Shown here in pieces: positions 1-8,397 of a stretch of DNA of 64,000 nt. The notes beneath the pieces were generated by a model. That model ran no database searches. It saw nothing but the letters and a program-made list of their open reading frames with translations, and was not told the origin of the DNA. The first letter of the stretch is position 1. Each line of letters opens with the position of its first letter. The stretch lies in contig CAIVEH010000121.1 of assembly GCA_903904855.1 (NCBI GenBank), positions 79,338-143,337 on the forward strand, given 5' to 3'. The position numbers were made by a program, and so were the translations under genes. This stretch comes from an uncultured Bacteroidota bacterium (lineage in GTDB: Bacteria > Bacteroidota > Bacteroidia > Chitinophagales > Chitinophagaceae).

Positions 1-2819
1 ACATGGATATGTATAAGATGCAGGCAGCCGGCATTACTTTCGGGGATGTGCAGAATACTATTGCATCTGAAAATATTTCGGCTACAGCAGGGCAGGTAAC
101 AATGGGTACCCAGAAAAGGCTGTTGAGTATCAAGAATGAATTTAAAACTGCTGCTCAGATAGGTAATGTAGTTGTGAAAAGCCAGCAGGGTAAGTCCATA
201 TATCTGCGGGATATTGCCCAGGTAACCGACAGTTTCCAGGAGCAGAAGAGCTATGCACGGCTGGATGGAAAGAATGTAATAACCATGAACGTGATAAAGG
301 CCAAGGGTGAGAACCTGATTCAGGCCTCTGATAATATACAAGAGCTCATGACGCGCATGCAGGGGCATGAACTGCCTAAAGACCTGAAGATAGTGGTAAC
401 CGGTGACCAGAGTGAAAAAACAAGGTCTACACTTACCGACCTTATCAATACAATTATTATCGGTTTCCTTCTGGTAACAATTATTCTCATGTTCTTTATG
501 GGCGTTACCAATGCCCTTTTTGTGGCTATGTCTGTACCTTTATCATGTGCCATCGCATTTATGGTATTGCCCAGCATAGGCTTTACCATGAACATGATTG
601 TGCTTTTCTCCTTCCTTCTGGCACTGGGTATAGTGGTGGACGATGCTATTGTCGTCATAGAAAACACACACCGGATATTTGACAATGGTAAAATGCCCAT
701 TGCCCAGGCTGCAAAGTATGCAACAGGAGAGGTCTTTATGCCAGTACTTGCCGGTACTGCCACCACACTCATGCCATTTATTCCGCTGGCATTCTGGCCG
801 GGCATCATTGGTTCCTTTCTGTTTTATTTACCCGTTACCCTTATAATAACACTTGTAGCATCATTGGCTGTGGCTTACATTATTAACCCTGTATTTGCTG
901 TAAGCTTTATGAAACCGCACGACTTTGATCATGATAACGATAAGCCCCGGTTTGTGAAAAAAGATCTTGTTTTACTGATAATATTTGCCGCTTTTGCATC
1001 ATTGTTTTACCTCGGAAAATCTTTCGGCATTGGCAATTTCATCATGTTCATATATATATTCATCCTGATTGAGAAATTTGTCTTCTCCAAATGGATTCAC
1101 GCATTTCAGAACAGGATATGGCCTGCTTTCCGCGATTGGTATACACGGTGGCTTAAACGCTCACTTAAGCATACCGGGATTGTAGTAATGATAACATTAG
1201 TTATCTCAGTATTTGCATTCTATATATTTCATGTGCATGGGCGCACGCCGGTATTCTTTCCAGACTCGCAGCCCAACTTTACCTATGTTTATCTTAATCT
1301 GCCGGTGGGTACCGATCAGGCCCATACAAATGAGGTGCTGCTGCAACTGGAAAAACGAGTAGATAGTGCCCTTATAGATTCAAAAACGCATCAGCAGTTT
1401 AAGAGCGTAAAGTCGGTAATAGCCAATGTAACAGTGGGCGCGGTAGACCCAAATAGCGGTGAGATAGGGGATTTCCCCAATAAGGGTAAGATAACTGTAG
1501 CCTATGAAGAATTTTCAAAGCGAAACGGAGAATCAACTACGGCCATTATGGAAAAAATACGTAGAAGCCTGAAGGGTATAGCGGGGGCCGAAATAACAGT
1601 TGACAAAGAAGGTAATGGCCCGCCACTTGCAAAACCAATTGTGCTGGAGCTAACCGGAGATAATCTGGATACGCTGGTAAATACCTCTGAGAAACTGAAA
1701 CGGTTCATAGGTGATAAACAGATTGCCGGAGTTGAAGAGTTGCGCAGCGATTTTCAATCAAAAAACCCGGAAATTGTTTTTGAACTCGACAGAGAACGCA
1801 TGAACTCTGAAGGTATCAGTACTTATGCTGTTGTGAATAATCTGAGGACTGCGGTATTCGGAACAGAAATATCGCGCTTCCGCGATCAGAACGACGATTA
1901 TCCGCTTACACTCAGGGTGAGTGGCACGCAGCGCCAGGATATTGATGCTATACGGAATATGCCTGTAGTATACCGCGATATGGGTATGGGCGGCATCATA
2001 CGCACAGTGCCTATCAGCGCTTTTGCCAATGTTTATTACTCTACAACTTATGGCGGTATCAAGCGCAAAAATGAGAAGAGGTATATCAGCCTTTCTTCAA
2101 ACGTTATCAGCGGATATAACCCAAATGAGGTGGTGGCAGCAGTGCAGGCTGAACTGAATAACTTTAAAGGTACTTCCGGAGTTACCATAAAAATGGGTGG
2201 CCAGCAGGAAGACCAGGCTGAAACAGCTAACTTCTTGCTTAAGGCGTTCGGAATATCTATGGCGCTGATTGTATTGATCCTTATAATGTTGTTCAACTCC
2301 ATCAGTAAAACGGTTATCATTATGAGCGAAGTGGTATTCAGCCTTATTGGTGTATTCCTGGGTATGGGTATCTTCGCCACACCGATGTCTATTGCTATAA
2401 GCGGTATAGGCATAGTAGCACTGGCAGGCGTGGTGGTAAGAAATGGAATATTATTGGTTGAGTTTATGGACCTGATGCTGGCAGAAGGTATGAATGAAAT
2501 CGATGCCATAATAGAAGCGGGCCGTACCCGTATGACTCCCGTATTGCTTACAGCTATTGCGGCCATATTGGGCCTCATACCGCTTGCGGTAGGTATGAAC
2601 ATAGATTTTGCCTCTCTGTTCAGCCACTTTAACCCACACATATTCTTTGGTGGCGACAGTGCCGATTTCTGGGCTCCGCTTGCCTGGACAATGATCTACG
2701 GATTGAGCTTTGCCACCTTCCTTACACTGATACTCGTACCGGTAATGTGCCTGATGAGCTTCCAATTTAAAAGGTGGGTGAATAGAGTTTGGGACAGTTT
2801 TGTTAAGGCAATAAATTAG
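1..2819 (+). CDS. RND (HAE1/AcrB-type) efflux permease, 5' part missing
   Basis: Inner-membrane pump subunit of a proton-driven tripartite efflux system. The visible 938 residues start inside the first periplasmic (porter) domain, so roughly the first 180-200 residues lie before the window; the ATG at base 3 is internal, not the true start. TM4 carries the proton-relay pair in GIVVDDAIVVIENTHR (about residues 210-225, like AcrB Asp407/Asp408). The second porter domain follows TM7 at about residue 400. The last TM bundle contains GVVVRNGILLVEF and a long loop near residue 870. The substrate cannot be read from the sequence. The adaptor and outer-membrane channel genes are expected upstream, outside the window. 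Confidence 0.95.
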   Translation, partial: MDMYKMQAAGITFGDVQNTIASENISATAGQVTMGTQKRLLSIKNEFKTAAQIGNVVVKSQQGKSIYLRDIAQVTDSFQEQKSYARLDGKNVITMNVIKAKGENLIQASDNIQELMTRMQGHELPKDLKIVVTGDQSEKTRSTLTDLINTIIIGFLLVTIILMFFMGVTNALFVAMSVPLSCAIAFMVLPSIGFTMNMIVLFSFLLALGIVVDDAIVVIENTHRIFDNGKMPIAQAAKYATGEVFMPVLAGTATTLMPFIPLAFWPGIIGSFLFYLPVTLIITLVASLAVAYIINPVFAVSFMKPHDFDHDNDKPRFVKKDLVLLIIFAAFASLFYLGKSFGIGNFIMFIYIFILIEKFVFSKWIHAFQNRIWPAFRDWYTRWLKRSLKHTGIVVMITLVISVFAFYIFHVHGRTPVFFPDSQPNFTYVYLNLPVGTDQAHTNEVLLQLEKRVDSALIDSKTHQQFKSVKSVIANVTVGAVDPNSGEIGDFPNKGKITVAYEEFSKRNGESTTAIMEKIRRSLKGIAGAEITVDKEGNGPPLAKPIVLELTGDNLDTLVNTSEKLKRFIGDKQIAGVEELRSDFQSKNPEIVFELDRERMNSEGISTYAVVNNLRTAVFGTEISRFRDQNDDYPLTLRVSGTQRQDIDAIRNMPVVYRDMGMGGIIRTVPISAFANVYYSTTYGGIKRKNEKRYISLSSNVISGYNPNEVVAAVQAELNNFKGTSGVTIKMGGQQEDQAETANFLLKAFGISMALIVLILIMLFNSISKTVIIMSEVVFSLIGVFLGMGIFATPMSIAISGIGIVALAGVVVRNGILLVEFMDLMLAEGMNEIDAIIEAGRTRMTPVLLTAIAAILGLIPLAVGMNIDFASLFSHFNPHIFFGGDSADFWAPLAWTMIYGLSFATFLTLILVPVMCLMSFQFKRWVNRVWDSFVKAIN

Positions 2820-2837
2820 TCTGAAGATATTGAATTG

Positions 2838-2871
2838 AAACCGGTTGCTTTGGAAGTGGCCGGTTTTTTTT
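2838..2871 (+). terminator. Rho-independent terminator after the RND pump
   Basis: AACCGG and CCGGTT arms are separated by a 15-nt loop and followed by a run of eight T, 18 bases after the stop codon of the efflux gene. Confidence 0.7.
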
Positions 2872-2910
2872 ATTGTTTAATTAGAGAAGCGGTCCTGATT
2901 TTATATATCT

Positions 2911-3143
2911 TCATCTGGAAGGTATTGATGCCCTGATTTCATTGTGAGCCATATCTACAGAAAATGTCTCCATTTTTTCAGATTCGTAATTGTCAAGTAT
3001 GTCATAAAACTTTTTCAATTCTTCGGTAGAATAGTGCATACTTTTTACCTCTTTTTCAAGCAATACATGCATGCTTTCAGTTTTTTATCATCTGCCCTTT
3101 CTATATATTCATGCAGATCTTTTTTTATAGCTGAAATAGTCAT
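2911..3143 (-). pseudogene. Frameshifted small antitoxin-like protein
   Basis: On the minus strand the ATG at 3143 opens MTISAIKKDLHEYIERADDK, then KLKA, and the frame then runs into TAA near 3046. Moving back one base at the KLKA codons gives an open frame, MHVLLEKEVKSMHYSTEEL and onward, ending with EIRASIPSR and TGA at 2911. Joined, the two parts give about 77 residues. The N-terminal pattern (short helix, charged IE-ADDKKLKA motif, then a hydrophobic helix) resembles the small single-gene 'addiction module' antitoxin-like proteins common in Bacteroidota (family memory, not searched). One lost base, probably an A after the GC of KLKA, explains the break. Either a real pseudogene or a sequencing error. 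Confidence 0.6.
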
Positions 3144-3213
3144 GCGATTTATTTTGTCATTTAAAATTACGGAAAAAGCATAAATTGTGTTGAAGCAGTT
3201 TGGCTTAATCCCA

Positions 3214-4296
3214 ATGTTGTATATTTTTAAGATTTTACTGAGCTTATTTGTTTGTTTAAATCTATGCCATGCGCAGGAGACAGGATGTTTTAAACTAAAC
3301 GCCCAAAGTGATCTTCAACTCGAAACCAGTATCAACTTCAGTAAATACAACGCATTTTTTGTCGGGGAATTTCATGGTGTATTTGGTGTGCCGGAGGTAA
3401 AACTGGCGCTGATAAAATACCTTAATCAGACACAGGGTATTACTGATGTGTTTATGGAGATAGGCACAGGGGCTGCATGGATGTACAACAGCTACCTGGA
3501 AACTGGAGATACATTGTTTATCAATAAACCTGTATTGCCGTATTCGCAGCAAAAAAATTACAGAACTTTCTGGCAGGCGCTATATAATTACAACAGCGGA
3601 CTTAACAAAAAACTGCGCATACATGGAATCGACTTTGAGCGGATTGAGTTTATTAAAGTACTCAGGATGCTGAAGCCACATGAAAAAACGATACCATTAT
3701 CAATTAAGAACACAATCAGGTTTATTGATACCGTTACCCTGCAAAACGAACCAGCGCTTTATACTGAAGACTTCAGTGAGCAGAATGATATTTATGAAAA
3801 AGTAAGAGCGGAGATGGATGCCAACCGGCAGGAATTTGAATTCTATTATGCCGAAGATTTCCCGGTGGTGGCACGGATGATGTTTAATGAGAACACTTAC
3901 CGGAATTATGACAAGAGAAACAAGGCTATGTATCATAATACCGTCAAGGAAATGGCTGATGATGGGATACAGAAATTTGTGCTGTTCGCAGGTATGAACC
4001 ATGGCAACAAAAACGGGCTGGGGACCTTATCGAACCGGCTGAAGAATAACAAACAACTACAACACCATTTTGCCGAGATTGATATGCTGTGTAAGGATTG
4101 CTATGAAGGGCATGTCCACTTTGATTATAAAGGGCCGAACAGCTTTGATAAACTGGTGCTTATGCCGATCATCTACAACAACTATTTTAACACTGGTTGC
4201 AAATACACCATGATTGCAACGGATACCATTGAGGATAAAATAGCACAACATTATTCAGACTATCTGATACTGATGAAAGAACAGCCGGATTATTGA
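3214..4296 (+). CDS. Secreted ChaN/erythromycin-esterase-like protein
   Basis: Function not established. The frame is open from a GTG at 3187, but ATG 3214 gives a clean signal peptide (MLYIFKILLSLFVCLNLCHA, then QETG), so I prefer it; 360 residues. The motif FFVGEFHGVFG near mature residue 25 and VFMEIGTG about 45 residues later look like the 'GE-HG ... E' pattern of the EreA/ChaN/TraB-like fold, and a late FAGMNHGNKNG could supply another histidine. These folds hydrolyse esters or bind haem, but the similarity here is only motif-level. It stands alone between the broken antitoxin gene and the convergent uppP. Confidence 0.65.
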   Translation: MLYIFKILLSLFVCLNLCHAQETGCFKLNAQSDLQLETSINFSKYNAFFVGEFHGVFGVPEVKLALIKYLNQTQGITDVFMEIGTGAAWMYNSYLETGDTLFINKPVLPYSQQKNYRTFWQALYNYNSGLNKKLRIHGIDFERIEFIKVLRMLKPHEKTIPLSIKNTIRFIDTVTLQNEPALYTEDFSEQNDIYEKVRAEMDANRQEFEFYYAEDFPVVARMMFNENTYRNYDKRNKAMYHNTVKEMADDGIQKFVLFAGMNHGNKNGLGTLSNRLKNNKQLQHHFAEIDMLCKDCYEGHVHFDYKGPNSFDKLVLMPIIYNNYFNTGCKYTMIATDTIEDKIAQHYSDYLILMKEQPDY

Positions 4297-4297
4297 G

Positions 4298-5146
4298 TTA
4301 TTTCCCTGTATTTTCAATCGGGGCTTTAGGTTCTGGAGTGGCCTCACTCTTTATTACCCCACCATAAATCATCGCCAGAACTGCAATACCGGCTATGATG
4401 CGATAAACACCAAAGGCACGGAAGCTGTTCTTCTGAACATAAGTAATAAACGATTTAATAGCTATCAGTGAAACTACAAAAGCAATGCCGCAACCTGCAA
4501 GGAGCATGTTGGTATTGGATGAGTGGAACACCTCAGGTGTATGTTTCCAGGTATCATAGAGCTCTTTTACTGTTGCTGCTGCCATAGTTGGCACTGCCAG
4601 GAAGAATGAAAATTCGGCGGCTACTTTACGGTCGAGGCGGGTTGCAAGGCCTCCGATAATTGTTGAAGCGCTGCGACTGAGGCCGGGAAACAGGATAGAA
4701 AGCACCTGGAAGCAGCCCACCTTGAGCGCCTGCTGATAAGTAATATCTTCTTCGCGGTGCACCACAGGCCTCTTAAACCATTTATCCACAAACAATAAAA
4801 TAATACCTCCAACCAATGTAACACAGGCAATAATTTTGATATCGCCCAGAATGTGGTCTATATGTTTTTTGAGCAAGGCTCCGAATATCAGCGCAGGTAC
4901 AACAGCTATAGCCAGCTTTATGTAAAAGGAGATGTCCTTGAAGTTGACAAACCTTTTGAAATACAAAACAATCACTGCCATTATAGCTGCAAACTGAATC
5001 ACGATATCAAACATATTGCTAAATGGCTCGTTGGGGTCCATCTGCATCAGGGCCTTGGTAAATTTGATATGTGCTGTAGAAGAAATAGGCAGAAATTCAG
5101 TGATTCCTTCTACAATGGCTATTATTACTGATTGCATCCAGGTCAT
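4298..5146 (-). CDS. uppP: Undecaprenyl-diphosphatase (BacA/UppP)
   Basis: Integral membrane phosphatase that converts undecaprenyl diphosphate to the monophosphate, recycling the lipid carrier for peptidoglycan and glycan export. At 282 residues it has normal length. The two family signatures are clear: EGITEFLPISSTAH at residues 14-27 and LFPGLSRSASTIIGG near 155-167 (catalytic Glu/Ser/Arg region). Several hydrophobic helices follow. The start lies 3 bases from the queE stop, so the two genes are probably co-transcribed. In many Bacteroidota uppP sits next to ftsX and the DUF3098 gene; here it has been separated from them by about 14 kb. Confidence 0.96.
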   Translation of the reverse strand: MTWMQSVIIAIVEGITEFLPISSTAHIKFTKALMQMDPNEPFSNMFDIVIQFAAIMAVIVLYFKRFVNFKDISFYIKLAIAVVPALIFGALLKKHIDHILGDIKIIACVTLVGGIILLFVDKWFKRPVVHREEDITYQQALKVGCFQVLSILFPGLSRSASTIIGGLATRLDRKVAAEFSFFLAVPTMAAATVKELYDTWKHTPEVFHSSNTNMLLAGCGIAFVVSLIAIKSFITYVQKNSFRAFGVYRIIAGIAVLAMIYGGVIKSEATPEPKAPIENTGK

Positions 5147-5149
5147 ATG

Positions 5150-5767
5150 CTATGGAATATTTATGTACTTATGTGTTTGCAAAGATAACTGCCATTGCGG
5201 ATGTTGCTTAATGTAATCAATAATTAATGGCGTAATAACATCCCTTTTGCTCCATTCGGGCTGCAGGTATAATTTGCAAAAGGGCTCTACCAAGGCTGCA
5301 TATTGTTCGCCCCAGGCAAAGTCCGACTCGTTGAAGACCACTATTTTCAGTTCATCGGCCTGATCAATCACTGCTGACAGAGGTGCTTTAAATTTTTTTG
5401 GAGAAAGAGTTATCCAGTCCAGCTTGCCATGCAGTGGGTGGGCGCCAGATGTCTCAATATGGGTAAGGAAGCCGGCTGACTGAAGGGAATCGTTAAGCAA
5501 AGTAAGATCGTGCATCGCAGGTTCGCCCCCGGTAATTACAGCTATCCGCCCCGGATGCGCTGATGCAGCTGCAACAATCTCCTCCACTGTCATTTGCGGA
5601 TGTGCTGAGGCGTCCCAGCTATCCTTTACATCGCACCATACACAACCCACATCGCAGCCGCCCAGCCTGATAAAATAGGCCGCCTTACCCGTATGGTATC
5701 CCTCACCCTGCAAGGTGTAAAAGTGCTCCATTACCGGATAAGATGTAGTATGGGTATGTGTGGTCAA
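5150..5767 (-). CDS. queE: 7-carboxy-7-deazaguanine synthase, radical SAM
   Basis: Radical-SAM enzyme that contracts 6-carboxytetrahydropterin to 7-carboxy-7-deazaguanine in queuosine (deazapurine) synthesis. 205 residues. The [4Fe-4S] cysteines are Cys38, Cys42 and Cys45 in GGCDVGCVWCD, and the upstream FYTLQGEGYHTGKAAYFIR block is typical of QueE. GGEPAMHD in the middle is the SAM-binding GGEP motif. No other queuosine gene is in the window. It is the promoter-proximal gene of a two-gene unit with uppP. Confidence 0.95.
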   Translation of the reverse strand: MTTHTHTTSYPVMEHFYTLQGEGYHTGKAAYFIRLGGCDVGCVWCDVKDSWDASAHPQMTVEEIVAAASAHPGRIAVITGGEPAMHDLTLLNDSLQSAGFLTHIETSGAHPLHGKLDWITLSPKKFKAPLSAVIDQADELKIVVFNESDFAWGEQYAALVEPFCKLYLQPEWSKRDVITPLIIDYIKQHPQWQLSLQTHKYINIP

Positions 5768-5793
5768 TTTGTTAGTTAGTTAATTATGTACCA

Positions 5794-5830
5794 ATGCAGA
5801 TTAGAACTTTTTAAAAGTTCTAATCTGCAT
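5794..5830. terminator. Perfect 37-bp palindrome, terminator of folD
   Basis: Two 18-bp arms, ATGCAGATTAGAACTTTT and its complement, flank a single T. It lies between the end of folD and the start of queE on the same strand. The centre CTTTT-T-AAAAG supplies T runs in both directions. The core AACTTTT-N-AAAAGTT recurs in the palindrome at 8299-8331. Confidence 0.65.
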
Positions 5831-5906
5831 CAGCTAATGGATGTAAATGGAAAAATTTCCAGCCAAATTATATTCTCAACCAGAAATCAGGAGCCTAAGC
5901 TCAATT

Positions 5907-5940
5907 CCTGGTTCCCCTTCAGGGGTCAGGGGTTTTTCTT
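5907..5940. repeat. Dispersed CCCCTTCAGGGG repeat, copy 1
   Basis: GGTTCCCCTTCAGGGG followed by TCAGGGG and a T run. The 3' end of folD, including its stop codon, is formed by this repeat. Related copies lie at 11341-11363 and, inverted, at 62221-62250. Confidence 0.55.
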
Positions 5941-6801
5941 TGCCGCCTGCAAAGTATTTTTCATCAGTCCGCAAATGGTCATGAGCCCAACGCCTTTTGG
6001 CACTGGTGTAATGTAGCTGCATAATTCTGCCACATTATCAAAGTCTACATCACCCACCAGGCGTGAACCGCTTTTCTTGGTTGCATCATCAATACGGTTG
6101 ATACCTACGTCTATGATAATTGCGCCGGGCTTTACCATATCAGCGGTAACATATTTAGGTCTGCCAATAGCTGCAATGATGATATCGGCAGTTTTGGTTA
6201 TTTCTTTCAGGTTCTTTGTTTTGCTGTGGCACATGGTTACTGTAGCATTGCCGGGGTTCGAAGCACGGCTCATGAGAATGGTCATTGGCGTGCCTACAAT
6301 ATTGCTGCGGCCAATGATAACGCAATGCATACCTGTAGTATCGATCTTGTAATACTCCAGCATCAGCATAATGCCATAAGGCGTAGCGGGCAGGAAGGTA
6401 GGCTGCCCCAGCAGCATACGGCCCAGCGATATAGGATGGAAGCCATCCACATCCTTATCGGGGCTGATAGCGTTAATCACGGAGTCGCCTGAAATGTGGC
6501 CCGGTAATGGCAACTGAACCAGTATACCATCTATATTGGCATCATTATTCAGCCGTTCTACTTCGCTTATCAGAAACTCTTCGGTAATATCTTTCTCAAA
6601 TCGCAGCAGGGTAGAGTCGAAGCCCAGCTCTTCGCAATGCTTCACTTTACTACCCACATAGGCTTCACTGGCAGGATTATTGCCCACCAATATTGCAGCC
6701 AGATGTGGTTTCTTACCACCATTGGCCTGCCAGTCTTTTACGTCTTGCTTGATCTGCTCCTTAATGTGTGCAGAAACTAATACGCCATCCAGTAATTGCA
6801 T
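5926..6801 (-). CDS. folD: Bifunctional methylenetetrahydrofolate dehydrogenase/cyclohydrolase
   Basis: Cytosolic enzyme interconverting 5,10-methylene- and 10-formyl-tetrahydrofolate with NAD(P). 291 residues, normal length. Visible landmarks: SEAYVGSKVKHCEELG near residue 50 (contains the catalytic Tyr and Lys), ILVQLPLPGHI near 95, SPDKDVDGFHP near 113, the Rossmann segment VIIGRSNIVGTP near 155, and the C-terminal PVPKGVGLMTICGLMKNT. The last codons run into a dispersed repeat. A TACCTTTG -7 element ends about five bases before the ATG, which suggests a leaderless transcript. It supplies the formyl donor used by purH, encoded 1.6 kb upstream on the same strand. Confidence 0.97.
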   Translation of the reverse strand: MQLLDGVLVSAHIKEQIKQDVKDWQANGGKKPHLAAILVGNNPASEAYVGSKVKHCEELGFDSTLLRFEKDITEEFLISEVERLNNDANIDGILVQLPLPGHISGDSVINAISPDKDVDGFHPISLGRMLLGQPTFLPATPYGIMLMLEYYKIDTTGMHCVIIGRSNIVGTPMTILMSRASNPGNATVTMCHSKTKNLKEITKTADIIIAAIGRPKYVTADMVKPGAIIIDVGINRIDDATKKSGSRLVGDVDFDNVAELCSYITPVPKGVGLMTICGLMKNTLQAAKKNP

Positions 6802-6805
6802 AATG

Positions 6806-6813
6806 CAAAGGTA
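6806..6813 (-). promoter_or_regulatory. TACCTTTG -7 element of folD
   Basis: Exact match to the Bacteroidota TAnnTTTG -7 box, read on the minus strand. Its last G is only five bases from the folD ATG, so transcription would start at or next to the start codon. Confidence 0.55.
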
Positions 6814-6962
6814 ATTTAATTGATTTAAAGGGCAAATTGAATAGCGGTATGGGTTTTACATAAATAGTTGCAATCAAATTTAATCACAAAGGGCGCAACA
6901 TCATTAATTTATGAAAGAAAGGGCACAAAGATTATTCCCAATAAAAACACTTTTTTATCCTT

Positions 6963-7122
6963 AAGAACATTGATACAATAAAGTACACCATATTGCGAAG
7001 TTATATTTCTTTTTTATGAGTTGAGAAATCCGCGAATAGCAAGCTATTTAATTACTTTCACAGCGAAATAAAAATGGAATAGAACGAGTAAGATGGTGTA
7101 CTTTATTTTATCAATGTTCCTT
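6963..7122. repeat. 160-bp MITE-like element with 29/30-bp inverted ends
   Basis: The left arm 6963-6991 and right arm 7093-7122 are inverted copies that differ by one mismatch and one indel (core CATTGAT-A-AATAAAGTACACCAT). The 101-bp interior has no ORF. It fills most of the 334-bp gap between the folD promoter and the aldo/keto reductase stop. No clear target duplication is visible. A related sequence, CAATAAAGTATACCAAT, occurs alone at 9984-10000. Confidence 0.65.
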
Positions 7123-7135
7123 AGTAAAGTATACT

Positions 7136-8158
7136 TTATGGCTTCAATACCCTGTCTCCTCCCTGCCTTTCCACCATCCATCCCGGATACTCTTTACTCA
7201 ATGCGCTTACATCGTCCAATTTTTTCAGATCATCAGCGCTCAGTACCAGTTCTGTTGATTTGATATTGGCATGCAACTGATCGGTGGTTTTGGCGCCTAT
7301 TATGGTACTTGTTACCCCCTTCTGCAGGCGCACCCAGGCCAGCGCCACCTCAGCTACCGATGCATTATGCTCCTTACCAATAGTTTCCATTACATCGATA
7401 ATATCATAAGCTTTATCCTTATTTATGGGTGGGAAATCAAAACTATCCCTTCGGCCTCCGGCTTTGTCTTTATCTCGGTTATACTTGCCGCTCATAAAGC
7501 CGCCTGCCAGCGGGCTCCAGGGCATCACTGCCAGTTTCTGGTCTATAGCCATAGGTATTATTTCGCGCTCTATATCGCGGCCAGCCAATGAGTAAAAATA
7601 CTGCAGCCCTTCGAATTTGTGCCAGCCGTTTGCTGCGGCTATGCCCTGTGCCTTCATTACCATCCAGGCCGGCCAGTTGCATACTGCTATATAGCGCACC
7701 TTGCCACTGGCCACTACATCATTCAGTGCATGCATCGTTTGCTCAACAGGCGTAAGCGGATCCACACCATGCACATAAAGTATATCCACATGGTCCATTC
7801 CCAGGCGGGTAAGGCTCTCATCTATGGATTGAAAAATATGGTAGCGCGATAAGCCTGCATTGTTATGCCCTTCACCCATACGGCCTCTGAGTTTGGTAGC
7901 TATTACAAGTTCGTTCCTTTTTATACCCAGGTCTTTTATGGCTTTGCCCAGTAAGGTTTCCGACTGGCCGTAGGAGTATACATTGGCTGTGTCAATAAAG
8001 TTGATACCGCCCTCTACACTTGCTTTTATCAGTGCAGTGGCATCATCCTGCTGAAGGCCGCCTATGGGTTTCCAGTAACCCTCACCTCCGAATGTCATGG
8101 TGCCAAAGCAGAGTTCTGATACTATCAAACCTGTGTTGCTGAATAAGTTGTATTTCAT
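7136..8158 (-). CDS. Aldo/keto reductase
   Basis: NADPH-dependent oxidoreductase with a TIM-barrel fold, 340 residues. Visible family marks: FIDTANVYSYGQSETLLGKA near residues 53-73 (catalytic Asp and Tyr), ATKLRGRMGEG near 88 (catalytic Lys), DILYVHGVDP near 124 (catalytic His), and the C-terminal STIIGAKTTDQLHANI cofactor-binding segment. The substrate cannot be inferred. It is a single-gene unit with its own TACCTTTG promoter element, downstream of purH and a palindromic terminator. Confidence 0.93.
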   Translation of the reverse strand: MKYNLFSNTGLIVSELCFGTMTFGGEGYWKPIGGLQQDDATALIKASVEGGINFIDTANVYSYGQSETLLGKAIKDLGIKRNELVIATKLRGRMGEGHNNAGLSRYHIFQSIDESLTRLGMDHVDILYVHGVDPLTPVEQTMHALNDVVASGKVRYIAVCNWPAWMVMKAQGIAAANGWHKFEGLQYFYSLAGRDIEREIIPMAIDQKLAVMPWSPLAGGFMSGKYNRDKDKAGGRRDSFDFPPINKDKAYDIIDVMETIGKEHNASVAEVALAWVRLQKGVTSTIIGAKTTDQLHANIKSTELVLSADDLKKLDDVSALSKEYPGWMVERQGGDRVLKP

Positions 8159-8179
8159 CGATTATAGTTTTTAGTGCAG

Positions 8180-8187
8180 CAAAGGTA
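8180..8187 (-). promoter_or_regulatory. TACCTTTG -7 element of the aldo/keto reductase
   Basis: Exact TAnnTTTG match on the minus strand, 22 bases before the ATG at 8158. Confidence 0.5.
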
Positions 8188-8298
8188 GGTTTGTTTGATA
8201 ATCAGGCAGATAGGTTTCCGATATTTAGCAATAAAGAAATACCACTTCAATTATGGCCATGTATTCAACGGGGTTCCGGTTTTTTTATTTTATGGACA

Positions 8299-8331
8299 AG
8301 ATTTGACAACTTTTAAAAAGTTGTCAAATCT
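8299..8331. terminator. Perfect 33-bp palindrome, terminator of purH
   Basis: Arms AGATTTGACAACTTTT and its complement around one A, 67 bases after the purH stop. It shares the AACTTTT-N-AAAAGTT core with the palindrome after folD. Confidence 0.65.
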
Positions 8332-8397
8332 GACTCCCGCACATCTGCTGCCATTCTTCAATTGAACAAATTGTGGACTAAAAATATAGACTATACC

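Larger units (their letters stand above)
6802..7135. other. Intergenic gap holding folD promoter and MITE-like element
   Basis: Contents: the folD -7 box (6806-6813), an A/T-rich stretch with a 'TTTAATCACAAAGGGCGCAAC' type segment (6880-6930) that resembles 11505-11533, the inverted-repeat element (6963-7122), and the 14-bp palindrome TAAAGTATACTTTA (7125-7138) overlapping the stop of the next gene. No gene seen. Confidence 0.6.

Noticed and set aside
2944..3183. 79-codon plus-strand ORF (MSHIYRKCLHFFRFVIVKYV and onward)
   Set aside because: It is antisense to the frameshifted antitoxin-like gene, whose protein pattern is far more convincing.
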